A stretch of 64,000 nt of DNA from Porodaedalea pini (lineage: Eukaryota; Basidiomycota; Agaricomycetes; Hymenochaetales; Hymenochaetaceae). The notes under the pieces were generated by a model that saw nothing but the letters and a program-made list of their open reading frames with translations, was not told where the DNA came from and did no database searches. The stretch spans positions 620,001 to 684,000 of the forward strand of contig NBAY01000009.1 of the NCBI GenBank assembly GCA_002794775.1. The letters are read 5' to 3'. A program made the translations under genes and the position numbers. This document shows, one piece after another, positions 45,463 through 55,866 of the stretch; within the stretch, counting starts at the first letter, position 1, and every line of letters begins with the position of its first letter.

Positions 45463-48400
45463 ATGCGAAAAGGACATGGCTCAACAAAGGTACGCACTAG
45501 CGCTCACGATGGGTTGAAAGTAGCTGACATGCCTAAAGGTTCCAGGAGTAAAACTTCGCCCAGTCGCGCCTACCAAGGCACGCAAGTCGAACGGACCGTC
45601 AAAGCAGCCCGCTTGGGCGCAGTCATCAAATCCCGACGATGTCGACTCGTTGGATATTCTTGAGAGCTGCAAGAAACCTTTCGTTGGGCAGGTCATTTGC
45701 GCGTCTGGGGTCACCGACAAGGTGCCGTGCTCCAAATCCTGCTGAATCCACCTGAGTGGCTTCTAACTGCACTCTCTCTTAGGTTAACTTATTTCAACAA
45801 GCGGTACAACTCGGCGCACAGACGTCGTCAGATCTTACAGATAGGGTCACCCATCTCATTTGCGAAAGTCCTGGAAGTGCGAAATACAATGTGCGTCTGC
45901 GACTGAATACTTCGTGTTTCAGAGTTCTCACTCCCCCCAGTACTGTGTCGAGCACGGCATACCAATCATGCGGCCATCTTGGATTAGCGACGCGTATGGA
46001 AAATGGCTCAGTGGAGAGAGTATAGATGTAACGAAGGTACGTGCGCAGAATAAGTCTTCTACGCTTCGTATTCTTATATTGCTTTCTTATGAAGAGTACC
46101 AGCATCCATCGCCTTTCCATCTTCAAAACTGTAAGATTATGTCTAACCGCCATCGGTGACGTGCAAAAGAGGAAACAAATAAGAAAGCAACTGGAAAAGA
46201 ATGGCGGAACTTTCATCGACGCACTTGGCAAAGACTCGCAACTCACGCACCTCCTGTGCGGTCCAGACAGGGGTGGAAATGCAGATGCGAAGGGTCTCAC
46301 TTCAAAGATGCAGTTCATTGAGAAGGCTAACAAGTCTAGCGCTGATAAAGTGCATTTGGTCTGGGAAGACTGGTTTTGGGACTGTTTGGAATTCAAAGGT
46401 GCGTTGACGCAACCGGCTTTTCTCTGGTATTATTAACGACTGGTCAGGCGTCCTCAATGAAAAGGACTATTTGGCCAACGGGCCTCGTCCGCAACGTAGG
46501 ATAATGAGAGAAGGTAGGTCCAGATCCAACAGTCATTGCAATGGTTTGCCTCATATTTTAACGTCTAGCCTCTCCGCTCTTGGCTCCGATTACTTCAACG
46601 GCCGAACAAAGCCATCAGCGTTCAACCATTGCGACCTCTGTACTGGATGCTAATCCGGACGTGGAGGAGGTCGCTAATGTCAAGCGTGTTCCCGAGGCAA
46701 CAGCTCGGCTCTGGGAGGGAATGCTGAAGAAAAGAGGATTCGAGATGAAAAGTGGAAAATTGACGCGGAGTTCAAGCAAGGATCGGGCCTCGAGCTCTGC
46801 ATCTGCTGAAAACTCCCGCAGATCACCCTCTCCACTTTCGTTAAAGCAAACTGTGGAAAGAGAACCTTCAAGACTATCTTCATCCCGTGTTGAGAGTTCT
46901 CTGAATGCCGCCTTCAAACGAACCAAGTCGTTTGCAGCAAAGGCAGCAGACCCTGAAGTCTCCAAGTCTGCATTGCAGCGCGTACGATCTACTCCCGCGG
47001 CAGCCTTTCAACGACCATCTTCGTCTTCGGCAGTCGCATCAAGTTCCGCGCCACGCAATGAAGAAAGTCATATCCCAGAAGGCGAGCGGAGCCTTTTCGT
47101 AGGCCTGAGGTTTAGGGCGCTGGGTGAGGCGAGCGGGCCGAAGCTAACCGAAGCGCTTGAACTCCGAGGCGGAACAGTCCTTGCAAGTCCTGACGGTGAG
47201 GTTGACTTCATAATAGTCCGTCTCGCGGGGTATGCTTTTTATCATTTGCTTAGCATTGTATGTACTAACTAAATCTGCAGTGGAAATGCGTTTTATCATA
47301 ACGAGCAGGACGAAGCAGAGCGTGCGAAGTTCCGGACAGAATGTTGGATCGAGCACTGTATGTTTGAGGAAAGAATCTGCGCCAGCGATGAGCACCCGGC
47401 GTTCGTACCTCTGCGGATACCCACGCCGATTCCTGGTGCGTAGTAACCAGAACGTGGTTGTCCGTTAGACTGATACTTTTTTTGAAGGAACTGACAAGCT
47501 GGTACTTCACATTTCTGGCTTGACTGCATCAGAGAAGACTCCTTCAGTCCGTCTTATGAAGGCTATCGGTTCGTGCAAACTCCCATACCTTCAAGATCGA
47601 GATTAAAACTTGATATTCATAGGCATAACTGTTACTGACCAGCTCTCACGACGAAATACACATCTTCTCTGCCCTTGTGGCTCGGGACCGAAGTTCAACA
47701 AGGCGCAAGAGTGGCAAATTCCTGTTCTGAACTTACAATGGCTCTACTCTACCGTAAAGACCGGTGAGATACAGAACATTTTTGACTATCTGGTCAAATC
47801 TGCTAGTCGCACAGGAGGTGCTTCTGAGGGTGGAATGATGACAGACATCACGAACAGCGAGTTTGTGCAAGGTTCTTCGAAGGGCAAGACTACTAGCAAG
47901 AGCTCTGATCGGTCACAGTCTTCGAACTCCCCATCTGCTGGCGCTTTCGCCTCACATACCGAGCCAGAACCTGCCTTTTCAGATTCCTGGATAGCCAATG
48001 CACTCCTCTCCTCGCCCGCGCCTGCGAACCCACCTACATCATCACCGATGCTTTCCTCCCGCTCACCCGACAGTCGACCATCGACTCCCTCCCCGAACCG
48101 CCGAGGCACAGCAAGGGAGGCCGCCATGCCAGTAGCACCTGCCATTTCTTCCCTTTCTTCGCCGACTAAACCCAAGAAGACTATGAGGAACGATTTGGGC
48201 CAAGTGCCGTCAAGTGCAACGCCCTCGCCGCTGAAGATGCCAGTTCAAGGTACCCATGCGAGCGAGCTCGAAGGAGCAGCAGCCTCTGCGTCGCAGGCGA
48301 CAGCGACAACGCTGAGTGGGGAGAGTGCAAGTGTGCTGAAGGACGCGATAGCGTCCCTGCTGGGCAAGCGTTCGTCATCAGATGATCACGAGAACGAAAG

Positions 48401-48920
48401 CCAGGTGCAGCCGCATGGACCACCCCCGCGCGCTTCTAAACGCTCGAAGCCCCCGCCACGCTCCAAGTCGAAGCAGGATGGCTCAGTGCGCTCGTTTTCG
48501 CGCACCACAAGTATTGAGACTCTCGGGCGGACAGGATCGGCACTTTCGGGTGCGGGCTCTGGGTATCCGTTTGAATTCGCGACGGGCCCGGGCAGCAGTG
48601 GTGATTCTGGCGACTTTGTTGAGTCACCAGCTGGTTTGGAGATGCCAGGGACAAGACCCGAGGCGGTAGAGGCGGCGGACGAGAGTATGCGGGTGACTTA
48701 CGAGGATCCGAGCCAGCGGGCTGAGAAACGGCGACTGTTGAGCCTCATCGCTGGCGAAGTCATGGATGCAGACGCAGACGAAGAGATTATTCCTAAACAC
48801 CAGGAGAATATTGTCGTTGAGGAACTGCCAGAGGAAATTAAGAAGCCCCAGCCCCGGCCGAGGCGCAAGGGTAGGAACCTTGTTCGGAGGGCATCAACAA
48901 GGATTGCTGAACAGTGCTAG
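45463..48920 (+). CDS. Multi-BRCT checkpoint protein, Rad4/Dpb11/TopBP1 type
   Basis: A replication-initiation and DNA-damage-checkpoint scaffold that binds phosphorylated partners in the nucleus. Exon 1 is short (45463-45489, MRKGHGSTK), then VPGVKLRPVAPTKARKSN and DILESCKKPFVGQVICASG, start of BRCT 1. VTHLICESPGSAKYN and HGIPIMRPSWISDAYGKWLS close it. A second BRCT has KRKQIRKQLEKNGGTFIDAL, LTHLLCGPDRGG and VHLVWEDWFWDCL. A Ser-rich linker follows, then the second pair: ERSLFVGLRFRALGEASGPK, ECWIEHCMFEERICAS, LVLHISGLTASEKTPSVRLM, THLLCPCGSGPKFNKAQEW and IPVLNLQWLYSTVKTGEI. The last 330 residues are disordered with basic clusters (RASKRSKPPPRSKSK). The order 1-2, linker, 3-4, long tail fits Rad4/Dpb11. 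About nine introns. A neighbour of RIX7, same strand. Confidence 0.9.
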
Positions 48921-49174
48921 GAATTGTAATACATGTTGTTTCTCTTGCTTGCGTATGGTGGCATATCTTTCAAGATCGATTTCAAACGAAGATCGAACGC
49001 TGAATATATGGTTGAAAGTATTTTCATTTTGTATGATTGTAGACTATACAACTACATTTGATTTGTTCGTTATCGTTCGTCAGGGATTCATTGAGAGAGT
49101 CGTGGGCTACAAATACAACAAGAAGCGTTTTTGCAGGTTCATCGATCCCATTTCGTACGGTCTTTCGAGGGAAC
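48921..49174. other. Convergent 3' ends
   Basis: Short gap with the 3' regions of the BRCT gene and of the low-complexity gene. No gene. Confidence 0.45.
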
Positions 49175-52100
49175 TCAATTCCCGTGGTAGTGCAGCTTGT
49201 CCTTCACCTTCTCCATAAATTGCTTCACGCGACCCTCCTTCTTACCCTCGCCATTCCCATCAGCGCTAGCATCGCTCTCATTGTCCCCTTCGCCTTGTGC
49301 CTTGGCCTTGCTGTTACCGTCTCCCTCACTTCGGTTGATAATGTTGGACCTGAGTGCACCGCCCTCGTGCTTCTCCTGCAAGCCCTCGGTGCCGTGGTAT
49401 CGCGTCCTCTCGTCCCAGACAGCGGAGCGGTCTTCCCTGCGGCGGCCGAGGGCGCGGTTCCCGTTCCCTTTCCGTTGAGGTCGATGGCATGAACCCCAGA
49501 GGATTTGCTCGCGTTCGCGGAGGGGAGAGGGAAATCGCTGTCTGCGCCCGACTTAGCGGGATCGTAGGATCCTTCTGACTTCGTTCCGCCTAGCGCGGTG
49601 GCTCCCGGGCGGGCAGGGTTAATAGATGGAGTTCCGGGAGCGTTGTCAGCTGAGGTGCCCGAAACGGCGGTGGGCGCAGCGGCGGGACCTTTCGATACAT
49701 CCCTCGTCTCGGAAGTGCGCTGCCGCGTTGCAGAACTGACGGGATCTTCCTGCGAGTGTCTCTTCCTCTCCCTCTCGGCGGATGCGGCGGCGAGAGTGGC
49801 ACCAGCAGCCTCAGCAGGATCCTTATTTGTATGCTTCTCATCGCTCTCGGGCGTGCCTTCCTGGTTCTCTTCCTCCTTCTTCTCCTTTTCCGGCTGCCTC
49901 TCCTTTGCACGTTCCTTCGCCTCCTTCTGAGCTTCCTTGTCAGCAGCGAGAGCGGCAGCGGCAGCCTCCTTCTCCTGTCTCTTCTCCGCCTTCTGCTTTT
50001 CTTTCGCCTCTTTCTCCTTCCTATGTTGTTCCTTCTCCGCCTCTCTCTCTCTCTCCTTTGCCTCCTTCTGCGCTTTCCTGTCTGCAGCCTCCGCTGCAGC
50101 AGCCTCTTTCTGCCTTCTGTGCTGTTCCTTCTCCGCCTCCTTCTGCTGCCTCTTCTCCTCCTTCTCCCTCTCATGTGCCTCCTTCTGCTCTTTCTTGTGA
50201 GTGGCCTCCGCCGCAGCCGCAGCTGCAGCCGCCTCTTCCTCCTCTCTGTGTCTCTCCTTCTCAGCCACTTTAGATGCTTCCCTCTCCCTCTTCTTGTCAT
50301 CGGCACCGACACCGACTGCGGCTACTGCACCATCTTTCTCTGAATCCTGGAAGTTCTTCTCTCATCGAAAGGACGCTTCTCGTTGAAGTCCCGTGACGCT
50401 CTCGAGGGAACAGGAGCGGGTGTAGCAGTATCAGAAGGAACATGAGAAGACGCGCGTGTGGTTGGATTTTCGGTCGCAGAGTTGTCGAAAGGAGCCTGAT
50501 CATCATCGCGAACGGGGGCTTGCTCAGGCTTGCGCGAACTCGCATACGTCGCACCTCCGAGCGTTCCTATACCTGCTCCGAGAGCAGCGGCTTCGGCAGC
50601 TTTCTTCTCCTTTGAATCCTTAGTTGGGGCCGAGGCAGCCGGCTCCTGAAAGTCTCGAGACGCTACCGCGGGATCTTGGGAGCGAGTGGCGGGGTCAGAA
50701 GAGGATTGATAAGCCGCCGGCGGCGTCTGGTTTTTGGCGGCAGAGTCAGCGAAGGGAGCCTGATCGGCGCCACGAGCGGAAGTCTGCGCCGGCGAACCCG
50801 AGCTTTCATACGCCGCTCCGCCCAACGTTCCCACTCCCGTTCCGAGAGCAGCAGCCTCATACGCTTTCTTATCCTTCTTATCCTTGGTCGGACCCGAGGC
50901 AGCAGGCTCCTGCGCATCTGTGCTTCCATGGAGGTTCTGCGCCGTATCCAAAGAAGGCTGAGACGCGGAAGCTTGACGCTCGCCAATCGCACCCCCGCTC
51001 GAGTCTGTGGACTTTGCCGGCGCGTTGTTACCAGATGCGTCAAAAGAAGATTGCGAACCGGTGATGATTGGAGCGGGTGCGTAGGTTGCGAATGCAGGCT
51101 GTGTGTTTGAGTCCTTGTCCTTGTCCTTTGATGAAAGCGCGTGCGGGACTGACGTCGGTGAGCCAGCAGGATCCTCCGAGGACTGATTTTTGGCGGCAGT
51201 GCTTTCGAGTGCCTTCGCAACGCTCGGCGCCGTGAACTGCTGCGTCGCAGATGGCGTGTTACTCCTATCGATTGAAGATTCAGAACCGGTGATGACAGGC
51301 GCAGGCGCGTACGTCGCAAAGGCGGGCTTGTCCTCGTCCTCCTTGACCTTGCCTTCCACGTCTTCGGCCCCAGGGGATGGCATAGATTCAGGTGGTACGG
51401 AAGAAGTGTCCAGGGATGATTCAGACGCGAAGTTCGCGGGTGCATATGTGTTGGAAAGCCCTTCTGAGAGCGGACTCTTTGGAGCGTTTGCGTCTCCCTC
51501 GGTGTCAAAGTCAGGAGAGGATGAAGACTGTGGGCCTCCTGCTGCAGCGGAAGGGGAAGCCGGGGAATCGTTCGTTGATGGACCTATATATGCAATCAAA
51601 AGAGCATAGTCAGCAGGCGAAATATAAGTAGATGCATATATGCAGAATTGAACGTACTCAAATCACTTGCGATACCTGCGACGGCCATATCACTGGAGTC
51701 GAGGCCGCCAAGAGTCTGCTCACTCGCGAGGCCCATTTGTGAGGCCTGACCGGGGTCTAGCTTCTTGTCCGCCTCGTCAGTGGTTATGGTGCCTGCGGCT
51801 GGAATAACAGGAGTGAGCGAGTCAAATGAAAGACAAAGATCTAGGTGAACGAGAACATACGAAGGACATAGCCAAGGGCCCCGACAATGCTCCCAGGAAG
51901 ATACCTTGACGCCATGTCAACCGCATGGCGCACATCCTCGCGGCGGCTCCGAGCATGGTGCCACTGTTAGCAGAGTCGGTGGTCACGGCCTGGTCACTAA
52001 GGCGGTCGAGCGCAACGCGCGGGTCACGCGGGAAGGCACCCGGGAAGTCGTGTTCAGAGAACGATGTCTTGGACATTACGGATGGGCTTGAGCTCGAGCG

Positions 52101-52196
52101 AGCTTCGCTGCCGATGATGGGAGCAGGGCCAGGTGCGGGCGCGGGCTCTGCATCGGCGTCGTGGCGCATAGGTACAGGAGGAATGATGGAGGCCAT
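49175..52196 (-). CDS. Repetitive low-complexity protein with charged helix (several frame breaks)
   Basis: Not recognised. Start at 52196: MASIIPPVPMRHDADAEPAP, then, with one base missing near 51938-51948, EDVRHAVDMASRYLPGSIVG ending in a possible membrane segment. Two introns (about 51798-51858 and 51593-51658) follow. The middle holds tandem repeats: FATYAPAPVITGS and FATYAPAPIITGS; two copies of an AAALG.G.GTLGGA..SS glycine-zipper-like block; two DQAPF blocks. After a break at 50354-50364 comes a 200-residue Lys/Glu/Ala/Gln/Arg helix (such as KEAEKEQHRRQKEAAAAEAA), which should form a long single helix or coiled coil. A third break at 49460-49472 leads to WDERTRYHGTEGLQEKHEGG and the end VKQFMEKVKDKLHYHGN. 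That end looks conserved, so the breaks are likely sequence errors. Without repair the frame gives two separate pieces (50322-51599 and 49225-50268). Confidence 0.6.
49850..50280 (+). repeat. Polypyrimidine-rich tandem repeat tract
   Basis: The plus strand is almost all C and T with words such as CTCCTTCTG and CTTCTCC repeated. It is the complement of the exon for the charged helix above. At protein level at least two copies of a roughly 45-residue unit are seen (EAEKEQHR, then QKEAAAA or EKEAAAAA, then AQKEAKER). Purine/pyrimidine tracts of this kind are prone to slippage and copy-number change. Confidence 0.8.
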
Positions 52197-52536
52197 TATT
52201 CAACGATGTGGATGAAGTTCGAGCTTGAGTGTGCAGAGGCAGGATGGGTGAAACCAGGATTTATAGGACTGTCGAGTGCCTTAGAATGAAGTCATCGCTC
52301 GTCCCGCCTGTCATGGAGCGCACTCCAGGCAGTCTGAGACATTCGCTCATCGCAGAACCATTTTAATGTGCATGATTCTTCCTACGTTACACACAAATTT
52401 TGTGTTGTGAATGACGGCGGGAGCATTGTGGTTTGTCGACATTGAGCATCGCTGACGTTGAGCACAAGAAGAGTCAGAGGAACGTGAAAGGAAACGACAC
52501 GCGACGCGCCGCTTGACTTGCGACCACACCAGCAAG
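52197..52536. promoter_or_regulatory. Divergent promoter, low-complexity gene and PPE1
   Basis: About 340 bases between two divergent starts. A TATA-like TTTATAGG lies at 52260-52267. The inner part is GC-poor and holds no frame of note. Confidence 0.5.
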
Positions 52537-54073
52537 ATGTCAGATTTATACCGTTCGGCGATGCTCAACAGGTTGCCACATCTTCCGACAGTCGCGCCTT
52601 TTGCAGATGACGCTGATGATGGTGAAGAAGGCGAGGAAGAAGAGAATGACTCGCTGGGCTCCTTGCCATCGATGGGCCCTCCACGCTCGTGAGCTCGCTT
52701 CCCCGAGGCTCAACTCCTGAAGCTCAGTTTCTTCTATCAACCGGTAGTTCATCGCGTCCAAAAGCCAGACATATTCCCAATCCCCAATATGCACCTCTAT
52801 CCGCTGCAGGCTATTTCGCACAGGCCGCAGAGGTTGCGGTCCCCGCCTCGGGTCTCAACTTCCGTGTCTATTACACCCCGCCTGCACTCGCGCCAGGGAG
52901 CACGCCGAAAGACGGTACGGTGCTCGTGTGCCATCACGGTGCGGGGTATTCAGGGCTCAGCTTTGCTTGTCTCGCGAAGGAGGTTCAGGAAATGACGAAG
53001 GGTGAATGTGGCGTGCTTGCGTTGGATGCGCGGAGGCATGGTGCGCATATATCCCACAAACTTTGTATAATTTATTGTCACACTCACTTCGGTATACGCC
53101 GATAGGAAAGACGAAACCTATCGACGATTTGAAGGACGATTCGGACCTGGTAATTGATGTTCTCGCGTCGGACGCATATAACCTCCTTGGAACGCTCTTC
53201 CCCGACCAGGCGAACGCACCCACCTTTGTCGTACGTTCTCCTTTCATGTCTCATACTAAGCGTGCATTGTATTCAGCCAACTGCAAAGCTCGTAGGCCAC
53301 AGTATGGGTGGATCCGTGCTGGTACGCGCCGTGCCGCACCTTCTCTCTGCCAAGTACCGAATAACGGGCGTCGCGGTGCTGGACGTTGTCGAGGGATTTA
53401 CTCTCGACGCGCTTCCGCACATGCACAATTTGCTGGACAGCCGACCCGAAGGCTTTGACAGCTTAGAGGAGGCCATCGAATGGCAGTGCGTTCGATTTAC
53501 CTCTCCTTTGTCACGACAATAATACTGAATTGTCAATAACATGAACAGTGTTGCGAACCACACAATTCGCAACCCTCTCTCCGCACGGATCAGCGTGCCA
53601 TCGTTGTTTGTGCCCTCCAGCTCTGACCCTGACTCCGACGCCAGTCCCAAATTCATATGGCGCACGCCTCTCCGTTCGACTGCGCCGTATTGGGAGAGTG
53701 AGTGTTCTACATCTGCTTTCTTCATAGTTCAAAGTTCGCAACCGCTTACTCCCATTCAAGGCTGGTTCCGCGGACTCTCCTCATCGTTCCTCAGCGTGCG
53801 TGCCGCACGACTGCTCGTTCTCGCAGGGACGGAGCGCCTCGACAAGGAGCTCATGATCGGCCAGATGCAGGGCAAGTTCCAACTCGCCGTCGTGCCCGAT
53901 ACGGGACATATGATTCACGAGGTGCGTTCGGAGTCGGCTTCTTTTTTGTCTTTGCGTGATGCTGATGGACTCGTGCGCAGGACAACCCGGCGCGTCTCGC
54001 AGAGATACTTGTGGAGTTTTGGCGGAGAAATGAGAAGGTGGTGGTTGGTGTTAAGAAGGTTGGGGAGCTGTAG
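52537..54073 (+). CDS. PPE1: Protein phosphatase 2A methylesterase
   Basis: Removes the C-terminal methyl ester from the catalytic subunit of PP2A. The start at 52537 gives [20 protein letters not shown], an acidic stretch ([15 protein letters not shown]) and [12 protein letters not shown] 59-base intron (52689-52747, GTGAGC to CGGTAG) joins in phase to [20 protein letters not shown]. The hydrolase core has [32 protein letters not shown] and the nucleophile Ser in [19 protein letters not shown]. Later [20 protein letters not shown] and [20 protein letters not shown], a family marker. The catalytic His is in PDTGHMIHE. The end is [12 protein letters not shown], stop at 54071-54073. Six introns. 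Length and all catalytic residues are normal for the family. Confidence 0.94.
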
Positions 54074-54678
54074 GTTATACTTATGGTTTGTACGGCTTGA
54101 ATGATGTAGCTTGTAAAGACATGTAGAATAAAATAGATGTATGAACTCGCCTCCCGATAGCTTGACATGGTGGTGTCGAACTCAGCGTTCATAGTGCGCT
54201 ATGATAGAGGGGATTGTTTTACTGGATTATCTTTTGAGGCATATCAAGTGTGGCTTTAACGTCAACGTTGCACTGTTCCGCATGCCGCACGGCAAGTCTT
54301 CGAAATCATGGCACGAATAGAGGCATTTCTCTTCCCAATAACATTGACGCTTTCTTGTGCATGTGTGGTGAAGTCGCAGAGCCTGTTAATTCTATAGGCG
54401 AGTCAGTCCAGTTGATAAGATTTTGAACCTCTATTACATGATAGGGAAGTAGGTAGGATAAGAGCATTAAGGCCCAACGTCCCAGCAGTCGACTGGCTCG
54501 ACATTCGTCACGTCCGACGAAAAGTACCAGCGGGTTAAAGGAAACGCATCGACAGTCCGTCCCGAAAATCCTGCGTCCGAGGGAAGGTATATCACTGTCC
54601 TGAAATAATATTTGTATCGATTTCATGAACCATTGGCCGTGACTCGACAACGTAGAAAAAGACTCAACGCACCTCGCA
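54074..54678. other. Convergent intergenic
   Basis: About 600 bases between PPE1 and the 3' end of the uL30m gene. Only short frames. No gene is seen. Confidence 0.5.
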
Positions 54679-55110
54679 TCACGCAGACGCCTCCAGTCCT
54701 CCGTCTCTCAGCCCACCAATGACCTCAAATCCCCTCACAGCCTTCCTCTCCCTCCTTTGTTCTTCCTTCGTTCTCACCGCCTCGGGCCCGACGTTCTCGA
54801 CGCGCACGAGCTCCTTCACCGCGAGGATCTTGCCCGCGAACTCGGGCGCGTGCGGGTGGTACACCGTCTGCATCCGGCGGTGGATGCCTAAGGAGGCGAG
54901 CGTCGCCTTCTTGCGCGCGCCGAGCGCGATTGCGGAGCGCAGAAGTGTGATTTTGAAGAAGCGGGGCGGGGTGTCGGTGTTTGTGCTTACGCCTGCGCTC
55001 GGTGTGGAAGATGTGGAAGCAGTGGAAGAAGAAAGAGCGCGAGATGCGTTGGCTGGTGTTCGGCGGGGCGTCAGCGCCCTGAGGCTCGCGACACGACTAC
55101 GTGGAAACAT
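54679..55110 (-). CDS. Mitochondrial ribosomal protein uL30m
   Basis: Large-subunit protein of the mitochondrial ribosome (bacterial L30, yeast Mrpl33 family). The start at 55110 gives a presequence (MFPRSRVASLRALTPRRTPA) with Ser/Thr-rich linker. The core reads FFKITLLRSAIALGARKKAT, LASLGIHRRMQTVYHPHAPE, FAGKILAVKELVRVENVGPE, the conserved L30 fold. A charged tail follows (RTKEEQRRERKAVRGFEVIG). One exon, no break. The open frame extends upstream to 55215, but the Arg-rich Met at 55110 is a better start for a mitochondrial protein. Its promoter borders the tRNA gene. Confidence 0.92.
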   Translation of the reverse strand: MFPRSRVASLRALTPRRTPANASRALSSSTASTSSTPSAGVSTNTDTPPRFFKITLLRSAIALGARKKATLASLGIHRRMQTVYHPHAPEFAGKILAVKELVRVENVGPEAVRTKEEQRRERKAVRGFEVIGGLRDGGLEASA

Positions 55111-55421
55111 TCCTGCACTGGTCGTCAGTTGAGACTTCGTGCAGTCATATGAGCGGTTATGATTACTCAGATACTCTATAAAAGGAGCTGGCGACCAATG
55201 CCGATCTTCTGTCATTACAGCAAGCAGAGTACTAGTGATCCGTCTATGAAATGACTTTATAATGACGTGAGTTTTTCCACCAGCGGCCCAGGAAAGTTTA
55301 CATCTGATTAAAGCTCACATCACACCAGTGAGGATTCTTCATTCATCTAATAAGAACGGCTCAGCTCCAGGATCGAAGGTATGTGCTTATATTATTCTAC
55401 AAGAAAATAAAACGACGGTAT
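55111..55421. other. Gap between uL30m and tRNA-Trp
   Basis: About 310 bases, the uL30m promoter and sequence upstream of the tRNA. Nothing else is seen. Confidence 0.45.
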
Positions 55422-55502
55422 GGACCCGTAGCTCAGTGGTAGAGCGTGTGATTCCAGATAGGGAAATCCACAAGGTCATCCGTTCAATCCGGGTCGGGTT
55501 CA
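55422..55502 (+). tRNA. tRNA-Trp (CCA) with a 9-nt intron
   Basis: Read by folding. Acceptor arms GGACCCG (55422-55428) and CGGGTTC (55495-55501) pair with one G-T wobble. D arm GCTC...GAGC, variable AGGTC, and T arm ATCCG-TTCAATC-CGGGT are in place. The anticodon loop reads TTCCAG, with anticodon CCA at 55454-55456. An intron of 9 nt (55458-55466) sits after position 37, the standard place. Box A (TAGCTCAGTGG) and box B (GTTCAATCC) of the internal Pol III promoter are visible. One mismatch (A31-C39) lies at the base of the anticodon stem. The mature length is 72 nt. Confidence 0.82.
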
Positions 55503-55866
55503 TCAAATATCGTAGTTCTGCTTTTTATCATGATTGAGTTAGTATGAAACTGGTTCAATTTATATATATGTACTGGATCCAAATCATAAGTTCACCGTCT
55601 CTCTGTTCACTTGAGGTTCTGAGCTATAACGCTACGTTACCTTTTCTTAACTTTGGAGAGCACTGCTTACCAGTATCATGCCTCTTCGTCCGGTTTCAAT
55701 CCCTTGGCCTTACCGCCAGCACAAATTGTACAATTTTCATTTCTGACTCAGGAGACGCATGTGTTTCTAAAAGTAGAGTTGTCTGTGCACGTGACTTTAA
55801 TTTTACATCCCACGTGCTAAACTGCTCACCACCATACGACGACGACCGTTCCTCCGACGCGCCGTC
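55503..55866. other. tRNA terminator and arrestin promoter
   Basis: About 360 bases with a T-containing stretch after the tRNA (CTTTTTATC at 55521-55529) that would stop Pol III. No gene. Confidence 0.5.

Noticed and set aside
49590..50312. Arg-rich open frame overlapping the charged-helix exon, and long plus-strand Leu/Ser-rich frames at 49756-50343
   Set aside because: They are shadow frames of a polypurine repeat. Their composition follows from the repeated codons, and no conserved motif appears.
50663..51508. A 281-residue Arg/Leu/Pro-rich frame on the minus strand
   Set aside because: Alternative frame of the repeat protein; the other frame has clear tandem protein repeats and joins to conserved ends.
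52685..52750. Apparent one-base frame break in PPE1
   Set aside because: A 59-base GT-AG intron from 52689 to 52747 joins the frames exactly, so no error needs to be assumed.
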